Source: Gemmatimonadota bacterium (GTDB lineage Bacteria; Gemmatimonadota; Gemmatimonadetes; Gemmatimonadales; Gemmatimonadaceae). Taken from it: 7,127 nucleotides of DNA. Positions within the stretch are counted from its first letter, which is position 1, and each line of letters opens with the position of its first letter. Positions 1 to 6,389 of this stretch are shown here, in pieces. The notes under the pieces are model-generated. The model worked only from the letters and a program-made list of their open reading frames with translations, was not told the origin of the DNA and did not search any database. Where the stretch lies: positions 1 through 7,127 of the forward strand of contig JAQBQC010000532.1 of the NCBI GenBank assembly GCA_028287205.1, read 5' to 3'. The translations under genes were made by a program, and so were the position numbers.

Positions 1-386
1 GGCGAGAAGGCGACGGCGTAGCCGATCGCACCGGTCACGATGGCGGCGTTGCCGACGACGGCGCTGAGCCAGTACATCCACACCGTCTGAAAGCCCGCAA
101 ACTCGCCGAATGCCTCGCGGGCGAAGACGTAGGGGCCGCCGGTGCGTGGGTAGCGTGGGCCGAGCTCCGAGTAGAGCAGCGCGAGGAGCAGAAAGCCCGC
201 CGCGGTGATGACCCACGACACGATGCCTATCGGCCCCGCCACGGCGGCCACCGATGCCGGAAGCGTGTAGAGCGATGTCCCGAGCATGTTGCCCGCCACC
301 AGCGCGACCGTTCCGAACAGGGTCAGATCGCGCAGCAACGTGCGCTTCGGTGGCGCCGTGCGTGTCGGTGGCGCGGCTGCTGTCAT
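1..386 (-). CDS. APC-superfamily amino acid permease, N-terminal part (runs off left edge)
   Basis: This is the first 128 codons of an inner-membrane amino acid/polyamine transporter of the APC superfamily. After a basic, proline-rich cytoplasmic tail (about residues 1-20), TM1 carries GNMLGTSLYTLP at about 32-43, matching the family's unwound glycine-rich substrate segment (consensus like GxxIGxGIFxLP). TM2 follows, then the loop YSELGPRYPRTGGPYVF and the start REAFGEFAGF of the next segment, which are strong APC signatures. The start is the ATG at 386-384. No clear Shine-Dalgarno precedes it, which fits translation coupled to lepB, whose stop lies 22 bases upstream on the same strand. The C-terminal two thirds are outside the window, so substrate specificity cannot be read. 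Family assignment is firm; start and substrate are less certain. Confidence 0.9.
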   Translation of the reverse strand, partial: MTAAAPPTRTAPPKRTLLRDLTLFGTVALVAGNMLGTSLYTLPASVAAVAGPIGIVSWVITAAGFLLLALLYSELGPRYPRTGGPYVFAREAFGEFAGFQTVWMYWLSAVVGNAAIVTGAIGYAVAFS

Positions 387-408
387 CGAGACGGAGTGGG
401 TGGGAGGG

Positions 409-1200
409 CTAGCGGATGATCGAGAAGAAGCGATCGAAGCGGAGCTTCCAGTCCTGCGTGTCGAACGAGAAGTAGATGAAGAGCGGGCGGCCGCGCACGT
501 TCGCGAGTGGAGCGAAGCCGTAGTAGCGGCCGTCCACGGACTGATAGCGATTGTCGCCCATGCTCATGAGGTGCCTGGGCGGGACGAGCAGCGGTCCCCA
601 GTTGTCGTGCGTGGGCGTTGCGGGCGGAGGGCCGAAGCGCGAGCCCTTCACCTCGAAGCGATGCTGCCAGGCATAGTACGGCGAGGAATCGTCCTGCGCG
701 AGCGGCTGCGCGCCGGCACCGAAGCCCTGCCGCTGCGCGATGCCGTTCACGTAGAGCATTCCCTGCCGCATGTACACCGTGTCGCCCGCGATGGCGACGG
801 CGCGCTTCACCACGACCGGCGTGGAGTCGTTCGGGTCGAAGACGCACGACGTGTTCGGGATGCAGCGCTGTGGCGGCGACTCGTAGACGACGATGCTGCC
901 GCGCTTGGGCGAGGTGAAGCCCGGAACCTTGAGGTTGGTGAAGGGAATGTGTGCTCCATACGACAGCTCATCGACGAACAGAAAGTCGCCGACCAGGAGC
1001 GTCGGCTCCATGCTCTCCGACGGGATGTGATACGCCGCGATCAGGAAGACGCGGATGAAGAGAAAGATCGCGACCGCGCTGGCGAGCGACGTCAGCGATG
1101 CGCGCGAGAACAGTGGCTCGCGCGGCCCGCGCGATGATCTCGCGTTGGCCACGACGGATTTTTTCGAGGGTGAGCTGCTGCTGCGCTTCTTGGCTGCCAC
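409..1200 (-). CDS. lepB: Signal peptidase I
   Basis: Membrane-bound type I signal peptidase (peptidase family S26), which removes signal peptides from exported proteins on the outer face of the cytoplasmic membrane. The 263-residue product has a Ser/Lys-rich cytoplasmic tail (1-35) and one TM anchor (about 38-57). Box B follows (PSESMEPT, nucleophile Ser63). The general-base lysine is in VVVKRAVAIAGD (Lys132), and box E is MGDNRYQSVDGR (214-225). Box E keeps the Ser, Asp and Arg of the usual GDNRxxSxDSR, with Gly replacing the last Ser. A C-x5-C pair (Cys113, Cys119) precedes Lys132 and could be a disulphide. The start is the GTG at 1200-1198; the only other in-frame Met codons upstream of box E are absent, and no good Shine-Dalgarno is visible. 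All catalytic residues are present, so it should be active. The downstream permease may be co-transcribed. Confidence 0.96.
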   Translation of the reverse strand: MAAKKRSSSSPSKKSVVANARSSRGPREPLFSRASLTSLASAVAIFLFIRVFLIAAYHIPSESMEPTLLVGDFLFVDELSYGAHIPFTNLKVPGFTSPKRGSIVVYESPPQRCIPNTSCVFDPNDSTPVVVKRAVAIAGDTVYMRQGMLYVNGIAQRQGFGAGAQPLAQDDSSPYYAWQHRFEVKGSRFGPPPATPTHDNWGPLLVPPRHLMSMGDNRYQSVDGRYYGFAPLANVRGRPLFIYFSFDTQDWKLRFDRFFSIIR

Positions 1201-1290
1201 TGCACTGAGAGCTGAGGGGACGCGTTCGGGGGGACCTTCGATATTCCCGGTTGGGATGGGCAGTACACAAGCCCTCCCACGGGATGCAGC

Positions 1291-1322
1291 GAGGGGGCGC
1301 CCCGGATCGAGAGCGCCCCCTC
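1291..1322 (-). terminator. GC-rich hairpin between SWIB gene and lepB, possible terminator or attenuator
   Basis: A perfect 10-bp inverted repeat, GAGGGGGCGC (1291-1300) and GCGCCCCCTC (1313-1322), with a 12-base loop. It lies 26 bases past the SWIB stop codon on the minus strand. No T-run follows it in the direction of transcription, so it is not a canonical intrinsic terminator. It may slow polymerase or protect a 3' end and so partly separate SWIB from lepB expression. The symmetry is certain; the function is a guess. Confidence 0.45.
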
Positions 1323-1347
1323 CACCTATGCTCGCGACGCGCGAGAG

Positions 1348-1704
1348 TTACTTGATGTGCTTGTTGACGAGCTTCGTCATCTCGAACATCGAGACCTGCT
1401 TCTTGCCGCCGAACACCTTTCCGAGCTTGTCATCGGCGTTGATGTTGCGACGCACCTTCGCATCCTGCAGACCGTTCCGCTTGATGTACTGCCAGAGCTT
1501 CTTCGTGATCTCGGTGCGGGGGAGCGGGCCCGAGCCGACGACCGCGCTGAGCGCCTCATCCGGCTGCATCGGCTTCATGAACGCGGCGTTGGGCGTGCGC
1601 TTCTTCTTCGGCGCTGCCTTCTTCGTTGCCTTCTTCACCGTCTTTTTCTTGGTCGCCTTCTTCGCGCCCGACTTCTTCGCACTGCTCTTCTTTTTTGTAG
1701 CCAT
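1348..1704 (-). CDS. SWIB/MDM2-domain protein with lysine-rich histone H1-like N-terminal tail
   Basis: A 118-residue basic protein in two parts. Residues 1-37 are a low-complexity tail of Ala, Lys, Ser and Thr (blocks such as AKKATKKK), resembling the C-terminal tails of histone H1 and of bacterial H1-like proteins; it should bind DNA non-specifically. Residues 41-118 form a SWIB/MDM2 domain: FMKPMQPDEALSAVVG, then PLPRTEITKKLWQYIKRNGL, the NI(N)ADDKL turn and a C-terminal helix VSMFEMTKLVNKHIK. Stand-alone SWIB proteins occur in chlamydiae and several other phyla and are presumed chromatin-associated; in eukaryotes the domain belongs to SWI/SNF complexes. The ATG at 1704-1702 is supported by a GGAG eight bases upstream. 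The gene is first on this strand after a long intergenic region, so it probably has its own promoter. Domain identity is firm; the role in nucleoid structure or transcription is inferred. Confidence 0.93.
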   Translation of the reverse strand: MATKKKSSAKKSGAKKATKKKTVKKATKKAAPKKKRTPNAAFMKPMQPDEALSAVVGSGPLPRTEITKKLWQYIKRNGLQDAKVRRNINADDKLGKVFGGKKQVSMFEMTKLVNKHIK

Positions 1705-1712
1705 CGAGGATT

Positions 1713-1716
1713 CTCC
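1713..1716 (-). promoter_or_regulatory. Shine-Dalgarno of SWIB gene
   Basis: GGAG on the minus strand, eight bases before the ATG at 1704. It is one of only two well-formed ribosome binding sites in the window and fixes this start. It lies in the context CTCCGGAG, which is itself a short palindrome. Confidence 0.75.
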
Positions 1717-2189
1717 GGAGTGGTGAAAGGATCTCGTTCATTCGTGCGGGAACGGGTCCGTCGAAGGCGGAAGGTATAGACAGCCGCGAAGGATGCAATA
1801 GGGCGAGACGACTGTGACGCCCGTGACGAACGTGTTTTTCCCCCGTAACGGGCCATCGACCGCCGGGTGCAGGCGCCCTGCATCGGGCGATTTCTCCCGC
1901 GGCAAGCATCAAAACGGAGCACGAATATCGCGACCACCGCACGCGCATCGACATCGCGCACGCATCGTTTCTTCGGTCGATCTCGATGATACGCGAGATG
2001 ATGCGCGACTCGATTCGCGCGCTCATTCGTTCGCGCGATGCGTGCTCGATGTCGAGCGCGCGCAGGAACCGGAATCCGCGCATCGCGTTGATGAAGGGAG
2101 CCTGAGCCATCGTTCGCGCAGCACATGGCGAGTTGTTTGCAGCCGACCCTTTCGTCGTCGAACAGCGCACGAGGCTGTTGTGCTTCAAA

Positions 2190-2211
2190 TCGTGTAAGGC
2201 TCGTGTAAGCT
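2190..2211 (+). repeat. Tandem direct repeat TCGTGTAAG, 11-base period
   Basis: TCGTGTAAG occurs at 2190-2198 and again at 2201-2209, giving two head-to-tail 11-base units that match at nine positions. Direct repeats spaced one helical turn apart are the typical target layout of OmpR/PhoB-type winged-helix response regulators. Here the repeat lies about 375 bases before the GT2 gene and about 490 before the SWIB gene. The repeat is seen directly; a regulatory function is inferred and untested. Confidence 0.45.
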
Positions 2212-2585
2212 GCGAACGTGACGCAGGCCACATTGCGTGTTTCGCGAACGAACGCGACGGAACGGAGGCTCGGTCGAGGGTACAAGCGAAGGACACCGGC
2301 GCCGAAGTGAGCGCACATTTTTTTTGCGCGAACGGTGACGCGGCGGTCGCAGCCAGGGTTTCTCTCGGTTAGGGCTCGCGAACAACCAGTGTTTGACGGA
2401 CTCGTCCAATCTGCGGCAGGAACATTCGTAGCGTCTCGGACATCAAGAAATTTTTCCTTCCGACCGTTAGGGGCACCTGCAGTTCCTAATTTTTGGGCTC
2501 GCCATGTGCAATACGGTTTTTCGTCGTGCGAATCTCTCCGATCGAGGCTCCTGCCGCGCTCGGTCATCCTTCCGCCGTCGAGCAA

Positions 2586-4145
2586 ATGATTCCTCGTACA
2601 GCTCTGGTCATCTACGGTATCGCGCTACTGCTGCTGTCCCTCGTCAGCCTCAATCGCTACGTACTCGTATCGTTGTATCGTCGGAGCCGCTCTCGCTGGC
2701 TCGATCATCCGCCGGCCCTGGGTGAGAGCGAGCTTCCGCGCGTCGTCGTCCAGCTGCCGATCTACAATGAGCGTTATGTGCTCGGGCGACTCCTGCGATC
2801 GGCGACCGAGCTCGACTATCCGCGCGACCTGCTGTCCATCCAGGTCCTCGACGACTCCACCGACGACACCGTGGAGCTCGCGCGCTCGCTCGTCGGCCGG
2901 TATCGCGCGCAGGGCTTCGACATCACGCACATCCATCGCGACGACCGGGAGGGCTTCAAAAGCGGAGCGCTCGCCAACGGCCTGAATCACACCAGTGCGG
3001 AATTCATCGCGCTCTTCGACGCCGACTTCGTCATCCCGCCTAATTTCCTGCGTGCCATGGTTCCGTACATGCGCGACCAGAAGGTCGGAATCGCGCAGGG
3101 CCGGTGGGGATATCTCAACGAGGAGTACTCGACGCTCACGCGTGCGACCGTGATGGGCCTCGATGCCCAGTTCGCAATCGAGCAGACCGGCCGCTCATTC
3201 GGCGGCCTGCTCCTCGGCTTCAACGGCACCGGCACGCTCCTGCGCGCGCGATGCATCGAGGAAGCCGGCGGCTGTCAGCACGACACGATCACGGAAGATC
3301 TCGACCTCAGCTACCGCGCCCAGCTCGCGGGATGGCGCATCGAGTATGTGCCGAGCGTGGTGTGCCCGTCCGAGCTGCCGGCAGACGTGCACGGCCTCAA
3401 GGCCCAGCAGTTCCGCTGGACCAAGGGGACGCAGGAGACCGCGAAGAAGATGCTTCCGGCGCTCATGCGCTCGAATCTCACTCCGTGGCTCAAGCTGCAG
3501 GGCGCGCTGCACCTGCTCTCCAACAGCACGTACCCGATTCTGCTGCTCGTCGGCATCATCAATCCGCTGGTCGTCGTCATCGCGCACCACAACCACATTC
3601 GCATTGCCTGGCCCATCTCGGCCTACTTCATTTTCTCGCTGTTCGGCACCTACTCGTATCACGCCGAGGCGGAGCGAGCGCTGCACAGGGATTGGCTGAA
3701 GCGCATGGTCTACTTCCCGGCCTTTCTCGCGCAGTCGATCGGGTTGAGCGTCAACAACGCGAAGGCAGCGATCGAGGCGTGGCTGGGGATCAAGTCGGGA
3801 TTCATTCGCACACCGAAATACGATCTCACGCGCCGCGGGCAGCGCTGGCAGCAGCTCAAGTACCGGAGCCGTTTCAGCGGTACCGTGTTCTTCGAGCTCG
3901 CGATGGCGGTGTACACGAGCGCTGGACTCGGCTACGCCATCGTGTCGCACGAGTATGGCGCCACGCCGTTCCTGATTCTCTTCGGCGCAGGATACTGGCT
4001 CGTGGCCGGTTACTCGATTCACCATGGACTCGGCTGCGTGTCGTGGATCAAGCGTCCGAATGTGCATCACGTCGAGGAAATTGCAGAGGCGATCTCGCCC
4101 GAGCCCATGCGCGCGCCGGCGATGTCCGCGATGTCGGAGCGGTAG
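2586..4145 (+). CDS. GT2-family membrane glycosyltransferase, cellulose synthase-like (processive type)
   Basis: A 519-residue inner-membrane enzyme expected to transfer sugar from a nucleotide-sugar donor to a glycan or lipid acceptor on the cytoplasmic side. One N-terminal TM (about 5-30) is followed by a GT-A catalytic domain (about 50-290). All four landmarks of processive GT2 enzymes are present: VLDDSTDD (Asp89/90), LFDADF (Asp145, Asp147), ITEDLDLS (Glu237, Asp238) and QQFRW (274-278). GT2 relatives with this layout include cellulose synthase-like and glucomannan synthase-like proteins, and QQFRWTKG is typical of them. Four or five C-terminal TM segments follow (about 308-333, 342-358, 374-390, 433-455, 461-480), with the GIKSGFIRTPK linker at 401-411. 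I chose the ATG at 2586; the frame stays open to a TTG at 2493, but that adds 31 residues with no family character. No good Shine-Dalgarno precedes 2586. The product polymer cannot be read. The lipoprotein gene starts two bases after its stop, so the two form an operon. Confidence 0.92.
   Translation: MIPRTALVIYGIALLLLSLVSLNRYVLVSLYRRSRSRWLDHPPALGESELPRVVVQLPIYNERYVLGRLLRSATELDYPRDLLSIQVLDDSTDDTVELARSLVGRYRAQGFDITHIHRDDREGFKSGALANGLNHTSAEFIALFDADFVIPPNFLRAMVPYMRDQKVGIAQGRWGYLNEEYSTLTRATVMGLDAQFAIEQTGRSFGGLLLGFNGTGTLLRARCIEEAGGCQHDTITEDLDLSYRAQLAGWRIEYVPSVVCPSELPADVHGLKAQQFRWTKGTQETAKKMLPALMRSNLTPWLKLQGALHLLSNSTYPILLLVGIINPLVVVIAHHNHIRIAWPISAYFIFSLFGTYSYHAEAERALHRDWLKRMVYFPAFLAQSIGLSVNNAKAAIEAWLGIKSGFIRTPKYDLTRRGQRWQQLKYRSRFSGTVFFELAMAVYTSAGLGYAIVSHEYGATPFLILFGAGYWLVAGYSIHHGLGCVSWIKRPNVHHVEEIAEAISPEPMRAPAMSAMSER
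4136..4139 (+). promoter_or_regulatory. Shine-Dalgarno of lipoprotein P1, inside the end of the GT2 gene
   Basis: GGAG eight bases before the GTG at 4148, lying within the last codons of the GT2 gene. It decides the GTG start of the lipoprotein and supports co-translation of the pair. Confidence 0.75.
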
Positions 4146-4147
4146 CA

Positions 4148-4714
4148 GTGGTACGGCACGTGGCGCTCATTGCTCTGCTGGCGCTTGGAGCGGCAGCATG
4201 CAGCAATGAGTCCGATGTGCAGACCCCGCAGTCGGTGACGATCGTGCCCGATCTCACCGGCTACAACACGATCACACTCGCTGCCACCGACCCGCGCACG
4301 CAAAGCGCGCCGGTGGGTACGTTCAACTATCTCGTGGTCGATGGCGCGATCGACTGGTATCTGTTCGCCACCGATCTGGTTCCCGCGCGCGCCTATCGGA
4401 TCGTGCTCACCGCCGCTGATGGAAAGGAGTACGCGGTGGCGAGCCGCCGGTCGGACGACATTGGCACGCTCGGCGCGCACGGCGTGGAGACCGCGCTCAT
4501 GAACCGCCAATGCGTGGGCGCGGAGGATCCATCGCGGCGGTCGCTCGAGTCCGCGCGCACATTGCGAGTGGCGCTCAAAAGCGATGGTTCCGCGAGCGGC
4601 ACGAGCACGAACGATCTGCTCGGCTCGCGCAGCGCGCTGCCGTGCGGTGGCAACGGCGACGGGAACTTCGATTACGTGCTGCGATCCGCGGACTCCGTAG
4701 CGGTCGCGCCGTAG
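4148..4714 (+). CDS. Unrecognised lipoprotein (P1), paralogue of the protein at 6349-6930
   Basis: A 188-residue protein I do not recognise. The N-terminus is a lipoprotein signal: Arg/His at 3-4, a hydrophobic core, then LGAAAC with the lipidated Cys at 18; the lipobox is slightly atypical (Ala at -3). The mature part looks beta-rich (ITLAATDP near 42, FNYLVVDGAIDWYLF, YRIVLTAADGKEYAVAS). Only two further cysteines exist, Cys122 in QCVGAEDP and Cys166 in LPCGGNGDGNFDYVL, and both are matched in the paralogue, so a disulphide is likely. The Asn/Asp/Gly run at 169-175 places Asn, Asp, Asn and Asp at alternate positions, as in calcium-binding loops. The GTG start is fixed by a GGAG eight bases upstream. 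It follows the GT2 gene by two bases and ends one base before the oppositely oriented GT-C gene. Envelope location is well supported; function is unknown, perhaps accessory to glycan assembly. Confidence 0.85.
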   Translation: MVRHVALIALLALGAAACSNESDVQTPQSVTIVPDLTGYNTITLAATDPRTQSAPVGTFNYLVVDGAIDWYLFATDLVPARAYRIVLTAADGKEYAVASRRSDDIGTLGAHGVETALMNRQCVGAEDPSRRSLESARTLRVALKSDGSASGTSTNDLLGSRSALPCGGNGDGNFDYVLRSADSVAVAP

Positions 4715-4715
4715 G

Positions 4716-6389
4716 CTATTTGTTTCGAGTGTCCACGAGGGCGATGCGCACGCCCACGCTCGTGTCCGAGGTGTAGGACTCCTGCACGAGCGGCGTGCGC
4801 AGCGCGGCTGCGAGCTCCTGCGGCGAAAGCGCGTAGAGCGGCGAGCGATAGTCGATGACCACCCACGTGCGCCCGGGTGGGCGGGCCGCGAGCTCGCGGC
4901 CCGCGGATGCATCCGCGGCGATACCGATCACCGGGATGCCCGTTGCGCGGAGATAGAATCGGAGCGGGGCGTTCATCTCGCGCGGCTGGATCATCACGCG
5001 GTCGCCGCGCTGGTGGTCGTGCTCGATGAGCGCAGCGGTGGACCGGTAGTCACTGTCGCGCGAGACTGCCGCCTTCGTGGAGCGTGTGCCGAGGAGCATG
5101 CCGGCACCGAGCACCGCGAGAGCCACGTACCGCGGCTTCGGAGGGAGGGCCACGAGCCCGTCGGCGAGCAGGAGAAAGAAGAACGGAACGACGAAGAGGA
5201 AGTAGCGCTCGGTCTCGAGCGAGCGCGTGATGGAGATGAGAACGGCGAATACGAGGGGGATGATCAGCGCGAACAGCAGCAGCCGGCGTCCGCCCTTCTC
5301 GGCCGGCGTGTCGGCCGGGTTCTGGCGCTCTCTCGACCGCTCGCGTATCGCGGCGTCGCCAGCAACCACGATCACGAGCAATGCGAGCGGCTGGATGACC
5401 AGCAACGTCAGGAATCGCGCGAACGCCCCGCGACGTTCGAGCAGGTCGTTGAACGCGAACCAGAAATCGGTGGGGTAGTAGCGCTGCCCGCCGATCGCGC
5501 CGAATGGCAGCATCATCGCCGCGCGCAGCGCGCGCTCGAAGCCGAGACCGGAGCGCCATGCCTGTGACGAGGCGGCGGTGTCGAGCCGCAGGAACGCGAG
5601 GTAGAGCAGGAGCACCGCACCAATGACAGCCTGCGCCGCGATCCACGAGATGGCCAATCGTCGCACGCGGCTCGCCGTTGCACCATCATGGTGCGTGCGC
5701 GACTTCCACCAGAGCACGAGCGCATCGAGATTCACAGCGACCAGCAGCGTTCCCGCCACGGGATGCGTGAAGAGGAGGATGATCGCCGCGATCGTGTACC
5801 AGACGAGGGGCCACAGCTGCGAGCGCGACCCGGAGGCGGGCGTCGTCCCCGGCACCGGGTCGACCGATGCGAGGGCGACGCCTCGCCAGCTCGCGTACGC
5901 CCAGAGCGTGAGCAGTGCCACGAGCGACGTGAGCATGTACATGCGCGCTTCCTGCGCGAAGTACAGCTCGAGCGGCGAGAGCGCGATGAGCGCCGCGGCG
6001 AGCACTCCCGCGCGGCGCGAGAGCAGCTTCGCACCCACCGCATATACGGCGGGTATCAACGCGATGCTCGCCAGCACGGAAAATGCGCGAAGGGCGAAGG
6101 CGGAATCGCCGAGCGCGGAAATCCATAGCTTGAGGAGTACAAAATAAAGTGGACCGACCGGACTTCCACGCAGCTCGCCGATCAGCTTCGACCATGGGTA
6201 GCTCGCGACCTGCCACGAATTCGCTTCATCGAGCCACAGATTCGCGGCAGACAAGCCGTGCAGCCGGATAGCGATGGCCACACCGACGAATGCGAGCACC
6301 AATAACGAGTCTCTTCCGGCCCCGCCCACCACGACGCGGTTCGATCCTGTGCGGATCGTCGCGCTCTCTGCCGCGCTGTTCTGGTTCAT
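4716..6389 (-). CDS. GT-C-type integral membrane glycosyltransferase (PMT/ArnT-like)
   Basis: A 557-residue polytopic protein of the GT-C fold, a family that transfers sugars from polyprenyl-phosphate donors on the periplasmic side. After TM1 (about 29-41) the first loop holds LWLDEANSW with the acidic pair Asp54-Glu55, the family's catalytic or metal-binding signature. SPVGPLYFVLLKLW (76-89) matches the usual HPPLYYxLLxLW element. SPLELYFAQEARMYML (138-153) matches the conserved SQEARMY segment. Further TM segments fill the protein to about residue 430. The C-terminal 110 residues are largely soluble and probably periplasmic. The start is uncertain. ATG 6389 keeps TM1 whole but overlaps the 5' end of the plus-strand P2 gene. 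TTG 6302 has a perfect GGAAGAG (6317-6311) eight bases before it but shortens TM1. Extension to 6557 is possible but unlikely. Donor and acceptor are unknown; lipid glycosylation or protein glycosylation would both fit. Confidence 0.88.
   Translation of the reverse strand: MNQNSAAESATIRTGSNRVVVGGAGRDSLLVLAFVGVAIAIRLHGLSAANLWLDEANSWQVASYPWSKLIGELRGSPVGPLYFVLLKLWISALGDSAFALRAFSVLASIALIPAVYAVGAKLLSRRAGVLAAALIALSPLELYFAQEARMYMLTSLVALLTLWAYASWRGVALASVDPVPGTTPASGSRSQLWPLVWYTIAAIILLFTHPVAGTLLVAVNLDALVLWWKSRTHHDGATASRVRRLAISWIAAQAVIGAVLLLYLAFLRLDTAASSQAWRSGLGFERALRAAMMLPFGAIGGQRYYPTDFWFAFNDLLERRGAFARFLTLLVIQPLALLVIVVAGDAAIRERSRERQNPADTPAEKGGRRLLLFALIIPLVFAVLISITRSLETERYFLFVVPFFFLLLADGLVALPPKPRYVALAVLGAGMLLGTRSTKAAVSRDSDYRSTAALIEHDHQRGDRVMIQPREMNAPLRFYLRATGIPVIGIAADASAGRELAARPPGRTWVVIDYRSPLYALSPQELAAALRTPLVQESYTSDTSVGVRIALVDTRNK
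6311..6317 (-). promoter_or_regulatory. Possible Shine-Dalgarno for an alternative GT-C start at TTG 6302
   Basis: GGAAGAG on the minus strand, eight bases before TTG 6302-6300 and eleven before GTG 6299. If used, the GT-C protein would be 528 residues and the divergent P2 gene would no longer overlap it. The site could equally be a chance result of Gly-Arg-Asp codons in the longer reading frame. Confidence 0.3.

Larger units (their letters stand above)
1705..2585. other. Long intergenic region between divergent genes, no convincing gene
   Basis: About 880 bases separate the SWIB start from the GT2 start. Both strands contain open frames, but their translations are rich in Arg, Ser and His with no domain, no membrane pattern and no ribosome binding site. 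I could not find tRNA, tmRNA, RNase P or SRP RNA signatures. The stretch is richer in short A/T runs than its neighbours (T8 at 2318-2325, AAATTTTT near 2449-2456, TTTTT near 2490 and 2516). Visible small structures are TGCAGG-CGC-CCTGCA (1868-1882), ATCTCG/CGAGAT (1980-1999), GCTCGA-TG-TCGAGC (2044-2057) and GCGCA/TGCGC flanking the T8 run (2311-2329). It presumably carries the promoters of both divergent genes, but no clear -35/-10 pair is visible. A TTGCAT (1798-1793) and TATACC (1778-1773) pair upstream of SWIB has a spacing of only 14. Confidence 0.6.

Noticed and set aside
286..1137. Plus-strand open frame antisense to lepB (283 codons)
   Set aside because: lepB on the minus strand has every catalytic box; the plus-strand product is an Arg/Glu/Val-rich shadow.
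1241..1270. Promoter for lepB (TTGTGT at 1270-1265, GAATAT at 1246-1241, spacing 18)
   Set aside because: The -10 match is weak (three of six), so it cannot be separated from chance.
1773..1798. Sigma-70-like promoter for the SWIB gene (TTGCAT and TATACC)
   Set aside because: Spacing is only 14 bases, well short of the usual 16-18, and the matches are partial.
1814..2197. Plus-strand open frame of 127 codons in the intergenic region
   Set aside because: No domain, no membrane or repeat pattern, no ribosome binding site; composition looks random.
2311..2329. Intrinsic terminator at the T8 run
   Set aside because: The T-run is in the loop between GCGCA and TGCGC rather than after a stem, and no gene ends nearby on the plus strand.
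1556..2585. Overlapping minus-strand open frames (to 2296 and to 2585) across the intergenic region
   Set aside because: They run into the SWIB gene in wrong frames, have no recognisable domain, no ribosome binding site and Arg/Ser/Ala-rich composition typical of chance frames in high-GC DNA.
2493..2585. Extension of the GT2 protein to a TTG start at 2493
   Set aside because: It adds 31 residues before the natural N-terminal membrane segment, has no Shine-Dalgarno and uses a rarer start codon; ATG 2586 is directly in front of TM1.
3195..4070. Long open frame on the minus strand inside the GT2 gene (291 codons)
   Set aside because: It mirrors the G/C-biased third positions of the GT2 gene. 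The translation is Arg/Glu-rich with no domain, and the plus strand holds a complete enzyme with all motifs.
3104..4147. Upstream extension of the P1 frame through the GT2 gene
   Set aside because: The frame is open only as a shadow of GT2. A good Shine-Dalgarno and a signal peptide place the real start at GTG 4148.
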